Positions 51,709 to 60,982 of a stretch of 64,000 bases of DNA are shown here, in pieces (the first letter of the stretch is position 1; each line of letters opens with the position of its first letter). A program made the translations under genes and the position numbers. The notes under the pieces are model-generated. The model did not search any database. It was not told the origin of the DNA and worked only from the letters and a program-made list of their open reading frames with translations. The stretch is from Evansella alkalicola. Lineage in GTDB: Bacteria > Bacillota > Bacilli > Bacillales > Salisediminibacteriaceae. Location of the stretch: assembly GCF_019042735.1 (NCBI RefSeq), contig NZ_JAHQCR010000030.1, forward strand, positions 1-64,000. The letters are read 5' to 3'.

Positions 51709-52515
51709 TTAATTGCTGTGTTTATGAATTAGTTTTCGCTCCAATAGTTCGACTAACTGATACATACAAGTTGCAAGAATAGCTATAATAATCAGTGACA
51801 GCATCACCATTGTAAAGTTAAATACTTGGAATCCATAGACAATCATATATCCTAATCCTTGTTTAGAAACAAGGAATTCGCCCACAATGACCCCAACCCA
51901 TGCTAACCCAACGTTAACTTTTAAAGTTGAGATAATGGTAGGATATGAAGCGGGAAGGATGACTGAGAAGAATGATTGTCTTTTTGTTGCGCCAAAGGAA
52001 TTGATTACTTTCAGATAATTTCCATCAACACCTCTGAATGCATTATAAACAACGATGATTGTAATTACGACTGAGATTAAGGCACCCATTGCAACGATTG
52101 ACGTAAATCCAGGACCTAATCCTACGATTAATATTGGACCAAGGGCTACTTTAGGCATGGAATTCAATATAACAAGATATGGATCTAATACTTTTGAAAG
52201 GAATGGAGACCACCATAAGATTCCTGCTACTACTGTTCCGATTACGGTGCCAAGGATGAACCCCAATATAGTCTCAAATAAGGTTACAGAAGTGTGGGTA
52301 AACAAGCTACCATCTTGGATTCTAGTCAAAAAGAGATCCCACACTCTTGATGGCGAACTAAATAATAAGGGGTCAAGCCATTGTCTCGCAGTAGCTACTT
52401 CCCACATGACAAAGAAGAAAATGAGAATGCTCAATTGTGTTAAGCGAATAAGTCGTTTTTCCCGAGTTAGTTTCTTTACATAATTTTGGTGGAGTTCTTT
52501 ATTTTTATCGTTCAA
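51709..52515 (-). CDS. ytlD: ABC transporter permease YtlD (SsuC/TauC type)
   Basis: About 268 residues with six membrane helices. The EAA-type loop is INSFGATKRQSFFSVILP near residue 180. It belongs to the nitrate/sulfonate/pyrimidine transporter group. A TTG at 52515 is the best start: it gives LNDKNKELHQN, has GGAG just upstream and overlaps ytlC by 11 bases. A longer frame to 52581 runs inside ytlC. Forms one importer with YtlC and YtlA. The transported compound is unknown. Confidence 0.87.
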   Translation of the reverse strand: MNDKNKELHQNYVKKLTREKRLIRLTQLSILIFFFVMWEVATARQWLDPLLFSSPSRVWDLFLTRIQDGSLFTHTSVTLFETILGFILGTVIGTVVAGILWWSPFLSKVLDPYLVILNSMPKVALGPILIVGLGPGFTSIVAMGALISVVITIIVVYNAFRGVDGNYLKVINSFGATKRQSFFSVILPASYPTIISTLKVNVGLAWVGVIVGEFLVSKQGLGYMIVYGFQVFNFTMVMLSLIIIAILATCMYQLVELLERKLIHKHSN

Positions 52516-53272
52516 GGGACTCCAGCTCCTTCCAGACCTCTTGGAACCATTTGTTAAAAGTAGCATGGTTTCTAGCCTCAAATGGTAATAAATCTTTTAA
52601 TTCACTCGGGATATGAAAGACTCGTTGTATCTTTCCAGGACGGTCATTAAGCAGAATGACTCTGTCACTCATAGCAATTGCCTCACCAATGTCGTGTGTT
52701 ACTAAAATAGCGGTTTTTTTGTGCTCTTTAATAGTAGAAAAGACTAAATCCTCAAGCTTTAATTTCGTTTGATAGTCTAATGCGGAAAATGGTTCATCCA
52801 ACAGTAAAAGCTTTGGGTCAGTAGAAAGCATTCTTACGAGTGCAACTCGTTGTCGCATTCCACCTGATAGTTCTCCAGGGAAATGCTTGGCTTTATCTCC
52901 TAGCCCCATTTTTTCTAACAAGTGTAAAGCGGATGTCTTTGTTTCCCCTGTTAATTTCCCCATTGTTTTAAGCCCGAGTGTTATGTTTTCTTCAATGGAT
53001 AACCAAGGAAATAAATAGTCTTGTTGAAGCATATATCCTGTTTCAGGTGTTGGCCTCTTTATTTCTATTCCATCTAGCTCTATCGTTCCGCTCGTAGGCA
53101 AAATTAGTCCTGATATTAATGATAGGAGAGTTGATTTGCCACAACCACTTGGGCCAATTATTGAAATAAATTCACCTTTTTCAAGGGAAAAAGAGATATC
53201 TTTAATTGCCTCTGTTAATGTCTCTTTTGAAAAAAATGCCTTCTCTACTTCCTTCAGTTCCAAAAAAGCCAT
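52505..53272 (-). CDS. ytlC: ABC transporter ATPase YtlC (SsuB/TauB type)
   Basis: 255 residues. Walker A GPSGCGKSTLL (about residues 39-49), Q-loop MLQQDYLFPW, signature LSGGMRQRVALVR, Walker B LLLLDEPFSALD and the switch His in VTHDIGEA are all present. It energises the import of whatever YtlA binds. AGGAGG precedes the ATG. It lies between the binding-protein gene and the permease gene with short spacing. Confidence 0.93.
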   Translation of the reverse strand: MAFLELKEVEKAFFSKETLTEAIKDISFSLEKGEFISIIGPSGCGKSTLLSLISGLILPTSGTIELDGIEIKRPTPETGYMLQQDYLFPWLSIEENITLGLKTMGKLTGETKTSALHLLEKMGLGDKAKHFPGELSGGMRQRVALVRMLSTDPKLLLLDEPFSALDYQTKLKLEDLVFSTIKEHKKTAILVTHDIGEAIAMSDRVILLNDRPGKIQRVFHIPSELKDLLPFEARNHATFNKWFQEVWKELESLER

Positions 53273-53297
53273 CTGAACCTCCTCCTAGTGAAGGGGA

Positions 53298-54299
53298 TTA
53301 CTCATTCATAATTTTTGTAGGAATATCTGTATTCACTAACTCCTCATACGAAATTTCCTGTGGAAGCTCTCCCGCTTCATTCATAATTTCCTGAAGTAAA
53401 TACCATGCCTCTTCTTGTAATAAAGGTGTTTCAGCATATGAACCTTGATCTCTATATCTTTCTACTACTTGCTCGATCACTTCAAGGGAAGTATCTTCAA
53501 AGTAGTCTGCAATTGCTTCAGCTACTACATCGGCTGGCTGTTCCTGCACCCAAACTTGTGCTTTCTGAATCGCTCGTGTAAACTTTTCTACCGTTTCTTC
53601 GTTATCGTTTAGATAACTTTCTTTAGCCATATATACAGTGTAAGGAATGTTCCCTGATTGCGTTCCAAATGAATCGATGATGTATCCGAGTCCATCTTCT
53701 TCAAACTGGGTTGCTTGTGGCTCAAATAACTGTACAAAATCTCCTGTTCCTGATGCGAATGCAGATGGTATGTTACCAAAATCGATATTTTGTATTAGTT
53801 CTTCAAGGTCCTCGTGGGGATCAATACCATTTTGTTTAAGCACATATTCTCCAACCATCTGAGGCATTCCACCAGCACGTTGCCCAAGGAAAGTACTTCC
53901 TTTTAAATCATCCCATTCAAAGTCTTCGATTGGTTCTCTTGAAACAAGAAAAGTACCGTCAGTTTGTGTTAGTTGTGCAAAATTGATCGCTGGATCATTT
54001 GCTTCTTGGGCATAAACATAAATGGATGTTTCTGCTCCTACTAGGGCCACATCTGCCCCATCTGATAGTAGGGTGGTCATGGTTGTATCACCGCCCCAAG
54101 TAGTTGTTAGTTCTACATCAAGCCCTTCTTCTTCGAAAAAACCTTGAGAAAGTGCGACATATTGTGGTGCGTAGAATATGGAACGAGTTACTTCTGCCAA
54201 GCGAACCTCTGTCGTGTCGTCATCTGTACTACAAGCTGAAAAAAAGAATGCACCTAACAAAGAGATTAGCAATATAGATGCCAGTTTTATCACTTTCAA
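53298..54299 (-). CDS. ytlA: ABC transporter binding lipoprotein YtlA (NMT1/SsuA-like)
   Basis: 333 residues. The signal peptide ends at FFSAC (lipobox), followed by an acidic linker. The binding domain shows YVALSQGFFEEEGLDVEL (about residues 47-64) and GADVALVGAETSIYVYAQE, typical of the NMT1/THI5-like and sulfonate/nitrate-binding group. TTG start, with AGGAGGG seven bases upstream. The ligand could be an aliphatic sulfonate, taurine-like or pyrimidine precursor. I see no riboswitch in front that would decide it. Confidence 0.88.
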   Translation of the reverse strand: MKVIKLASILLISLLGAFFFSACSTDDDTTEVRLAEVTRSIFYAPQYVALSQGFFEEEGLDVELTTTWGGDTTMTTLLSDGADVALVGAETSIYVYAQEANDPAINFAQLTQTDGTFLVSREPIEDFEWDDLKGSTFLGQRAGGMPQMVGEYVLKQNGIDPHEDLEELIQNIDFGNIPSAFASGTGDFVQLFEPQATQFEEDGLGYIIDSFGTQSGNIPYTVYMAKESYLNDNEETVEKFTRAIQKAQVWVQEQPADVVAEAIADYFEDTSLEVIEQVVERYRDQGSYAETPLLQEEAWYLLQEIMNEAGELPQEISYEELVNTDIPTKIMNE

Positions 54300-54544
54300 T
54301 GTATGTCCCTCCTGAAAAATATTAGGTATATGCTGATGTGATAAATTATGAAGTTAGTGCTAGAAATGTGATTAAATAAAAGTTTTGGTACATATGTAAT
54401 TTATTCAAATAAGAATATTATGTCATACCAGCAGCCTTTAAATGAAAATAAGGGCTCCAATGAAAATAGGTTTGAAGCAATAAACTACAGTCTATAACAC
54501 TTTCAAATGATTCATTATGCAAAATTTATTTGCGTGTGTGCAAT

Positions 54545-54579
54545 AAAAAAACAAACTCGGAAATTATCCGAGTTTGTTT
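54545..54579 (-). terminator. Terminator after pckA
   Basis: AAACAAACTCGGA (54549-54561) and TCCGAGTTTGTTT (54567-54579) form a perfect 13-bp stem. The T-run for the minus-strand transcript is the A-run at 54545-54550. Confidence 0.92.
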
Positions 54580-54602
54580 CAAGTGTTATTTTAGTTTTTA
54601 AT

Positions 54603-56186
54603 TTAAACAGTTGGTCCAGCTGCTCTAATATCACCAGTGACTGCTTTGAATTTTTTAAAGTTAGCATTAAATTTAAGAGCAAGCTCTTTTGCTTTACGAT
54701 CATATGCTTCTTTATCTTCCCAAGTTTGTTTTGGTTGAAGAATTTCATCAGGCACACCAGGACAGCGAACTGGGATATGAAGCCCGAAAATTGGATCCAC
54801 AGTTGTTTCAACATTAGTTAGTTCTCCATGAATTGCAGCATTAACCATTGCCCTTGTGTATGGAAGGTTCATTCGTTTTCCTACTCCATATGGCCCGCCA
54901 GACCAACCAGTATTAACAAGGAATACTTCTACATCATGTTCCTCAATTTTTTCCCCAAGCATTTCTGCATACACACTTGCATGAAGTGGTAAGAATGGTG
55001 ACCCAAAGCAAGTTGAGAAGGTTGCTTGTGGTTCAGTAATTCCACGCTCTGTTCCAGCAAGTTTACTTGTATATCCAGAAATGAAGTGATACATTGCTTG
55101 TTCTTTAGTTAATTTACTAATTGGAGGTAATACTCCAAAGGCATCAGCAGTAAGGAATACAATCGTATTAGGGTGACCTGCTACACTTGGTGATACACTA
55201 TTTGGAATGGCTTCTAGTGGATAAGCAACCCTTGTATTTTCAGTTAGTGTGGAATCGAAGAAGTCAGGCTCACGAGTATCCTCATCAATCACAACATTTT
55301 CAAGTACAGCACCATAACGAATAGCACGATAAATTTCTGGCTCTGTTTCCTCTGTTAAATTAATACACTTGGCGTAACAGCCACCTTCAAAGTTGAATAT
55401 ACCATTAGAAGACCAACCATGCTCATCATCCCCTAGTAAAAATCTGTTAGGATCAGCGGATAGGGTGGTTTTACCTGTTCCCGATAAACCGAAGAATAAA
55501 GCAGCGTCACCTTCAGTACCAACATTAGCAGAACAATGCATTGGAAGGACACCTTTTTCAGGGAGAAGATAGTTCATAATCGAGAATATGGATTTCTTCA
55601 TCTCACCTGCGTATTCAGTACCACCAATTAGGACAGTACGCTTTTCAAAGGAAACCATTATAAACGCTTCTGAATTAGTTCCATCGATTTCAGGATCAGC
55701 TTTAAATCCTGGTGCTGACACAATTGTAAACTCTGGAATAATCCCTTTTAGCTCTTCTCGTTTCGGACGAATAAAGAGTTGAGTTACAAATAAATTATGC
55801 CAAGCGAACTCATTTACAATTCTAATTGGAAGTTGGTGGGTTTTATCCGCACCAGCATAGCCATGGTGAACAAATAGTTCATCTCTTTCACCTAAATAGT
55901 GTAACACTTTTACATACAATCTTTCGAATACTTCAGGAGAAACAGGCTTATTTACAGCTCCCCAATTAATTTTGTCCTTTGTTGATCTCTCTTCCACTGT
56001 AAATTTATCTTTAGGAGATCGTCCGGTGTACTTTCCGGTTGTTGCACGGAATGCACCTGTTGATGTTAGTACCCCTTCTTTCCTCTCTAATCCTTTTTCA
56101 ATTAATTGGGATACAGATAAATCATGGTGTACGTTTGTTCCTCTCAAAACGCGTGTTAATTCCGTTTCAAAGTGAATAGTACTCAT
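54603..56186 (-). CDS. pckA: Phosphoenolpyruvate carboxykinase (ATP)
   Basis: Converts oxaloacetate and ATP to PEP and CO2, the entry to gluconeogenesis, needed when growing on acids or amino acids. 527 residues, full length. GLSGTGKTTLS (near residue 235) is the P-loop, GDDEHGWS is the kinase 2-like motif, TGRSPKDKF lies in the substrate region and NTGWSGGPYGVGKRM near residue 440 is conserved. AAGGAAG precedes the ATG. Divergent from metK, as in B. subtilis. Confidence 0.96.
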   Translation of the reverse strand: MSTIHFETELTRVLRGTNVHHDLSVSQLIEKGLERKEGVLTSTGAFRATTGKYTGRSPKDKFTVEERSTKDKINWGAVNKPVSPEVFERLYVKVLHYLGERDELFVHHGYAGADKTHQLPIRIVNEFAWHNLFVTQLFIRPKREELKGIIPEFTIVSAPGFKADPEIDGTNSEAFIMVSFEKRTVLIGGTEYAGEMKKSIFSIMNYLLPEKGVLPMHCSANVGTEGDAALFFGLSGTGKTTLSADPNRFLLGDDEHGWSSNGIFNFEGGCYAKCINLTEETEPEIYRAIRYGAVLENVVIDEDTREPDFFDSTLTENTRVAYPLEAIPNSVSPSVAGHPNTIVFLTADAFGVLPPISKLTKEQAMYHFISGYTSKLAGTERGITEPQATFSTCFGSPFLPLHASVYAEMLGEKIEEHDVEVFLVNTGWSGGPYGVGKRMNLPYTRAMVNAAIHGELTNVETTVDPIFGLHIPVRCPGVPDEILQPKQTWEDKEAYDRKAKELALKFNANFKKFKAVTGDIRAAGPTV

Positions 56187-56248
56187 ATCACATCTTCCTT
56201 CCCTGTTTAATATTCTATTTGGAATATTATTCGTATTATCTGTTAATT

Positions 56249-56276
56249 AGTATAACACATTCGGATAAATAGTCTA
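56249..56276 (-). promoter_or_regulatory. Candidate pckA promoter
   Basis: On the minus strand TATACT (56254-56249) is preceded by TGTGT and, 16 bases further upstream, by TAGACT (56276-56271). The -10 is good and the -35 is weak. The sequence between 56280 and 56840, part of the 980-bp divergent region, shows only AT-rich DNA with no feature I can name. Confidence 0.4.
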
Positions 56277-56846
56277 TACTTATTGTGTTGTTTTTGTGCA
56301 AGTCCCTTTGATGATACGAATAATATAAAATAGCACAATTTCACTAAAACAAGAGAGACATGGTTATTATGAAAATGTCGTTTACTAATGCACGTAATCA
56401 TGGAAGTGATCGAGTGAAAAGTTTGTGAAGTGTTGAACAATAGTACCCGTGAAAAAATAAAACAATTTAAGATTGCCTGCATCTTTTCGTAAGTATACTG
56501 TGTGAGTTAATAGAGTATTTGTTAGTTAGTAGATCATAGAAGAGTGTAAGTGGCAACGTTCAATCAGTCTAAATAAACCAATATAATAGTTGAGTGAGAG
56601 CAGAAGTTGTAATTTCAATTTAATTTTACTTTATTTCTATTTGTTTAGGAAGATTAATAAGGAATAATTCACCAGATTGTCAATTGTGAATATTTGAACA
56701 AAATAAAAATTTGTAATTGGACAATCAAGTCAAGTATGCTTTCAATTATAGTGATTATGAATGAAATGTGATACTCCTATAGTATTATCCTGTTTTTCCA
56801 AGGACTAGTATCTAGTCCAGCTCATACTCATAAAGGTTAAATTTGG

Positions 56847-56875
56847 TTGACAGGTGAAGGGAAATGGGGTATCCT
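56847..56875 (+). promoter_or_regulatory. metK promoter
   Basis: TTGACA (56847-56852) and TATCCT (56870-56875) are separated by 17 bases, about 20 bases upstream of the riboswitch. The -35 is perfect and the -10 matches four of six. Confidence 0.6.
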
Positions 56876-56889
56876 TTTCCCGAACGGAT

Positions 56890-57012
56890 ACTCTTATCCC
56901 GAGATGGCGGAGGGACAGGCCCGAAGAAGCCCAGCAACCATCACCAACTTTTACAAGGTGAACGGTGCTAACCTGCAAGGCATATCTACGTATATGGCTT
57001 GGCCGATAAGAG
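56890..57012 (+). ncRNA. SAM-I riboswitch (S-box) controlling metK
   Basis: The conserved S-box core is present: P1 arms TCTTATC (56892-56898) and GATAAGA (57004-57010), GCGGAGGGAC, the GCCCGAAGAAGCCC-GCAACC segment, GGTGCTAACCTGC, and a final helix closing on GATAAGAG. SAM binding should stabilise P1 and allow the downstream terminator, reducing metK expression when SAM is plentiful. An extra hairpin may form before P1 (GGGTATCC with GGATACTC, about 56868-56893). The region contains only a spurious open frame. Confidence 0.95.
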
Positions 57013-57030
57013 GTGAAAGGCTAATGGGAC

Positions 57031-57060
57031 AACCTTTTCCTCGTTTGGAAAAGGTTTTTT
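57031..57060 (+). terminator. Riboswitch-controlled terminator before metK
   Basis: AACCTTTTCC (57031-57040) pairs perfectly with GGAAAAGGTT (57047-57056) and is followed by TTTT. It is the expression platform of the S-box. Confidence 0.93.
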
Positions 57061-57163
57061 ATGTTTTTCAAAGAAATTACTGTTTTATACCATTTAGCTG
57101 GGAGAATGAGTACCGTCATTTCACATATGCTATAGATATTGTAAAAGAATTAAGGAGGTACGT

Positions 57164-58360
57164 ATGGTGGTTAAAAGAAGATTATTTACTTCTGAGTCTG
57201 TAACAGAGGGACACCCTGACAAAATTTGCGATCAAATATCTGACGCAATACTAGATGAAATAATGAAGGAAGATCCTCATGCTCGAGTTGCTTGTGAGAC
57301 TTCAGTGAACACAGGGTTAGTATTAGTTGCTGGAGAAATTACAACCTCAACTTATGTCGATATACCTAAAATTGTTCGTGAAACAGTAAAGGGAATAGGT
57401 TATACGAGAGCAAAATATGGTTTCGACTACGAAACATGTGCCGTACTAACTTCAATCGATGAACAGTCACCTGATATTGCTCAAGGTGTGGACGTCGCCC
57501 TAGAAGCAAGGGAAGGGGAATCTGACGATCAAATAGAAGCAATTGGTGCAGGGGACCAAGGGTTAATGTTTGGGTATGCTGATAATCAAACTCCTGAGTT
57601 AATGCCTTTACCTATTTCATTAGCGCATAAATTATCACGACGCTTAAGTGAAGTAAGAAAAGATGGCACACTAGGTTATCTTCGACCTGATGGCAAAACA
57701 CAAGTAACTGTTGAATACGATGAAAATGATAAGCCTGTTCGAATTGATACAATAGTCATCTCTACACAACATCACCCAGAGGTAACTTTAGATCAAATTA
57801 AGTCCGACTTAAAGGAGCATGTCATTAATCCTATCGTCCCGTCAGACCTGATTAACGATGATACAAAATACTTCATTAATCCAACAGGTCGATTTGTTAT
57901 AGGTGGGCCTCAAGGAGATGCAGGATTGACTGGAAGAAAAATTATTGTAGATACTTATGGTGGATATGCTCGCCATGGTGGTGGTGCTTTTTCAGGAAAA
58001 GATGCAACGAAAGTGGACAGGTCTGCAGCATACGCTGCGAGATATGTTGCGAAAAACATTGTAGCTTCTGAATTAGCAGATCGATGTGAAGTTCAACTAG
58101 CTTATGCTATTGGTGTTGCACAACCTGTCTCTATTTCCATTGATACATTTGGTACGGGGAAAATATCTGAGGAAATATTAGTTGAATTAGTCCGAAATAA
58201 TTTTGACCTTAGACCAGCAGGGATCATAAAGATGCTTGATTTACGCCGTCCAATTTATAAGCAAACAGCTGCATACGGTCATTTTGGTCGTACTGATATT
58301 GACTTGCCATGGGAACGTACGGACAAAGCGGCAATTCTAAAAGAACAAGCAACAAAATAA
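57164..58360 (+). CDS. metK: S-adenosylmethionine synthetase
   Basis: Makes SAM from methionine and ATP. 398 residues, standard length. LFTSESVTEGHPDKICDQI (about residues 7-25), the ATP-loop GAGDQGLMFGYA near residue 120 and the P-loop-like GGGAFSGKDATKVDRS near residue 265 are intact. AAGGAGG lies five bases before the ATG. Controlled by the SAM-I riboswitch upstream. Monocistronic, ended by a symmetrical terminator shared with ytoA. Confidence 0.97.
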   Translation: MVVKRRLFTSESVTEGHPDKICDQISDAILDEIMKEDPHARVACETSVNTGLVLVAGEITTSTYVDIPKIVRETVKGIGYTRAKYGFDYETCAVLTSIDEQSPDIAQGVDVALEAREGESDDQIEAIGAGDQGLMFGYADNQTPELMPLPISLAHKLSRRLSEVRKDGTLGYLRPDGKTQVTVEYDENDKPVRIDTIVISTQHHPEVTLDQIKSDLKEHVINPIVPSDLINDDTKYFINPTGRFVIGGPQGDAGLTGRKIIVDTYGGYARHGGGAFSGKDATKVDRSAAYAARYVAKNIVASELADRCEVQLAYAIGVAQPVSISIDTFGTGKISEEILVELVRNNFDLRPAGIIKMLDLRRPIYKQTAAYGHFGRTDIDLPWERTDKAAILKEQATK

Positions 58361-58390
58361 AGAATAAAGTTATAATCAATAAAATAAAAA

Positions 58391-58436
58391 GGGGCTGAGA
58401 CACAGGTATAATTACCGATGTCTCAGCCTCTTGTTT
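58391..58436. terminator. Bidirectional terminator between metK and ytoA
   Basis: GGGGCTGAGACA (58391-58402) pairs with TGTCTCAGCCTC (58419-58430). It is followed by TTGTTTT on the plus strand and preceded by an A-rich run that is T-rich for the minus strand. Confidence 0.88.
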
Positions 58437-58457
58437 TAAATTTAAAATTTCATTTCT

Positions 58458-58976
58458 TTACTCTTTTTTTTGCAAAGACTTATAATATTGTCCTTTTTCT
58501 ACATATTCACGACGAATCCTATCCATATCCATGATATCGTTATCTGTTAATTTTCGAATTACCTTCACAGGTCTCCCAAATGCTAATGTACGTGGAGGAA
58601 TTTTTTTACCTTGAGGAACTAGACTACCAGCGCCGATAAATGCTCCTTCACCAATTTCAGCTTGATCTAACACCGTTGACCCCATGCCTATGAGAGCATT
58701 CTTTTTTACCACACAGCTATGCAATATACATTGATGGCCTACCGTAACCCCATCTTCGATAACAAGGGGATTATTTGGACTTTGGTGTAACACACTATTA
58801 TCTTGAATATTTACATTCTTACCTATTATTGTTGGAGCAACATCTCCCCGAATCACAGTGTTAAACCACAAACTTGTATTTTCTCTGATAGAAACATCAC
58901 CTGTTACGATGACACCATCGGCTAAAAAGACAGAATCATCAATAGATGGGGAAACTCCTTTATAAGGATATATCAT
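58458..58976 (-). CDS. ytoA: Gamma-carbonic-anhydrase-like protein YtoA
   Basis: 172 residues built of hexapeptide repeats that form a left-handed beta helix. The family segments NTVIRGDVAPTIIGKNVNIQ, VTVGHQCILHSC and GMGSTVLDQAEIG are present, with the metal His residues in HQC and HSC and in the preceding VLHQSPN loop. It resembles YrdA/PaaY/gamma-CA proteins. Activity in Bacillus is unproven. It lies in the same place relative to metK and ytpA as in B. subtilis. Confidence 0.92.
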   Translation of the reverse strand: MIYPYKGVSPSIDDSVFLADGVIVTGDVSIRENTSLWFNTVIRGDVAPTIIGKNVNIQDNSVLHQSPNNPLVIEDGVTVGHQCILHSCVVKKNALIGMGSTVLDQAEIGEGAFIGAGSLVPQGKKIPPRTLAFGRPVKVIRKLTDNDIMDMDRIRREYVEKGQYYKSLQKKE

Positions 58977-59041
58977 TTTTATTCAACTCCTTTCAACGTA
59001 TTTTATCAAATTCAATTATGGAATGGAATAATTGGTTATCC

Positions 59042-59072
59042 TTGACGTTAAATGGGAGAATGGGAATATAAT
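59042..59072 (+). promoter_or_regulatory. Candidate ytpAB promoter
   Basis: TTGACG (59042-59047) and TATAAT (59067-59072) are 19 bases apart, slightly long. The ytpA ribosome binding site GGGGGGAG and ATG follow at 59103. Confidence 0.5.
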
Positions 59073-59102
59073 AGTTAAAAGGTTAATTGAGGGGGGAGAG
59101 TT

Positions 59103-59900
59103 ATGTGGAAAAGGGAAGTACAACTTGCTAAAGGAGTTTTTGTGATTGTGCATGGGGCTGGTGAGTATCATGTGCGTTATAATTGGGTTGTTGATCAATT
59201 AAATAAACTCAATTTTCATGTTATTATAGGGGATCTCCCAGGACAAGGTACAACGGAGGGACCAAGGGGGCATGTGGATCGTTTTCAGCAGTACATTGAA
59301 GTAGTTTCTGGGTGGTTAAAGGAAGCAAAAAAGTATCAGCTTCCTGTTTATCTTTTAGCCCATAGCATGGGTGGTTTAATTTCCATTCACACATTAATGG
59401 CACTTACTAAAAATGATTTACCTAATGTAGTTGTGTTATCATCTCCTTGTCTTGGTTTAAAGAATGACCCACCATTCTATAAGAGAACCCTCTCACATGT
59501 TTTAGATGTTATAAGTCCAGGATTTCGCTTTCCTTCTGGATTGGAACCAGGTTCTGGCACAAGGGATGAATGGATGAGGAAGCGGGACCTGGGTGATAAT
59601 AAGTTAATCAAGCATGTAAGTGTCAGGTGGTATAAAGAATTAGTCAGGGCAATGAACAAAGCGCACGAACAAAAAGCAAGTTTTCCAGATATTCCACTAC
59701 TAGTAACGCAGGCTGGAAATGATCTTATTGTCAAAAAAGAGATGGCAAAAAGCTGGTTTGATGGATTAAACATTACTAATAAATATTATAAAGAATGGCC
59801 TAACTTATATCATGAGGTGCTAAATGAACCTGAAAAGGCAGAGGTTTTAGCCCATTTAATAGGATTTATAAGCATTCAGGATATTGGCAAAAGAGAGTAA
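59103..59900 (+). CDS. ytpA: Alpha/beta hydrolase YtpA (lysophospholipase, bacilysocin type)
   Basis: 265 residues. VIVHGAGEYHVRYNWVVDQL is the oxyanion-hole region, the nucleophile Ser lies in AHSMGG (about residues 88-93), the catalytic Asp is probably in VTQAGNDLIV and the His in LYHEVLNEPE. In B. subtilis YtpA makes the lysophospholipid antibiotic bacilysocin. RBS GGGGGGAG. ytpB follows 12 bases after the stop, so they are one operon. Confidence 0.92.
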   Translation: MWKREVQLAKGVFVIVHGAGEYHVRYNWVVDQLNKLNFHVIIGDLPGQGTTEGPRGHVDRFQQYIEVVSGWLKEAKKYQLPVYLLAHSMGGLISIHTLMALTKNDLPNVVVLSSPCLGLKNDPPFYKRTLSHVLDVISPGFRFPSGLEPGSGTRDEWMRKRDLGDNKLIKHVSVRWYKELVRAMNKAHEQKASFPDIPLLVTQAGNDLIVKKEMAKSWFDGLNITNKYYKEWPNLYHEVLNEPEKAEVLAHLIGFISIQDIGKRE

Positions 59901-59912
59901 ATGGAGGCTGTT

Positions 59913-60980
59913 ATGGTGAAGGTTCCTACAACATCATGGACGTTAATGTTTCGAATATATAAAGAAATCTTACCTAAAGTGCATGAATATCTCCGTTACT
60001 GGAGAACAAAAGCAGCAAGTATTCCTGATAAAGAATTAAGGACGCAAGCATTAGCCAGCATTGATTCTAAAACTTTTCACTGTGAAGGTGGAGCAATTTA
60101 CGGACTACTTGCAGGAGAGAAGAGAGATGATGTGATCCGTTTTATCGTTGCGTATCAAACAATAAGTGATTACTTGGACAATTTATGTGATCGAAGTACT
60201 TCCATGGATCCTGATGATTTCCGGGCTTTACATGATTCAATGCCAGTAGCTCTTGATCCTGAAGCGGAGCAAAGGGATTACTATCGTTTTCGTGAGGAAA
60301 AAGATGATGGGGGTTATTTACAGGAACTAGTTTCCACATGTCAGAATACGATTCGTCTCTTTTCAGGTTATTCTGCTGTAAAGAAAGCTAATTTGAATTT
60401 AGCCGAACTATATTCAGATTTACAGGTTCATAAACATGTGAAAAAAGAAGATCGTGTTCCACGGCTCACAAAATGGTTTTCAGAGCATGAAAAAGAAGTC
60501 CCTCCTATGACTTGGTATGAGTTCTCTGCAAGCACAGGGTCTACTTTGGGTATCTTTTGTCTCACTGCATATGCTGCAGCAGAGGAAGATTTAACGGTGG
60601 AAAGGGCTCAGTTAATCAAAGATGGTTATTTTCCATATGTTCAAGGACTACATATTCTCATGGACTATTTTATTGATCAAGAGGAAGACCGTGAAGGTGG
60701 CGACTTAAACTTTTGCTTTTATTACCCTAATGAAGAAGAAATGATGGAACGGATGGAGCATTTTTACCATGAAGCAGCAGCTAGTATTCGTACTCTTCCA
60801 CATTGGAAGTTTCACCGATTAATTAACAATGGTTTATTGGCAATATATTTAGCTGACGATAAAGTAAAAAATGACCCTCAATTGAAGAAGAAGGGTCATC
60901 GGTTTATACGCAGTGGTGGAGCGCCTACTTTGTTTTTCTATATTAATGGGTGGATATACCGAAGAAAAAGTAAAACGTGA
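59913..60980 (+). CDS. ytpB: Tetraprenyl-beta-curcumene synthase YtpB
   Basis: About 355 residues. A large-terpene synthase that cyclises tetraprenyl diphosphate to tetraprenyl-beta-curcumene in the C35 sesquarterpene pathway of Bacillus. It has an unusual Asp-rich site rather than DDxxD. QTISDYLDNLCDRS (about residues 85-98), EFSASTGSTLGIFCL and DYFIDQEEDREGGDLNF are the conserved helices. ATG 59913 is chosen because GGAGG lies five bases upstream. The ATG at 59901 lies before that site. Confidence 0.92.
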   Translation: MVKVPTTSWTLMFRIYKEILPKVHEYLRYWRTKAASIPDKELRTQALASIDSKTFHCEGGAIYGLLAGEKRDDVIRFIVAYQTISDYLDNLCDRSTSMDPDDFRALHDSMPVALDPEAEQRDYYRFREEKDDGGYLQELVSTCQNTIRLFSGYSAVKKANLNLAELYSDLQVHKHVKKEDRVPRLTKWFSEHEKEVPPMTWYEFSASTGSTLGIFCLTAYAAAEEDLTVERAQLIKDGYFPYVQGLHILMDYFIDQEEDREGGDLNFCFYYPNEEEMMERMEHFYHEAAASIRTLPHWKFHRLINNGLLAIYLADDKVKNDPQLKKKGHRFIRSGGAPTLFFYINGWIYRRKSKT

Positions 60981-60982
60981 AT

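Noticed and set aside
52055..52483. 142-codon plus-strand frame in ytlD
   Set aside because: Antisense to a clear ABC permease gene; no ribosome binding site.
54507..54821. Plus-strand open frame overlapping the pckA 3' end
   Set aside because: Antisense shadow of pckA and its terminator; no ribosome binding site or recognisable domain.
56847..57203. 118-codon open frame upstream of metK
   Set aside because: It runs through the SAM-I riboswitch, its terminator and the metK start; the structure of the RNA explains the conservation.
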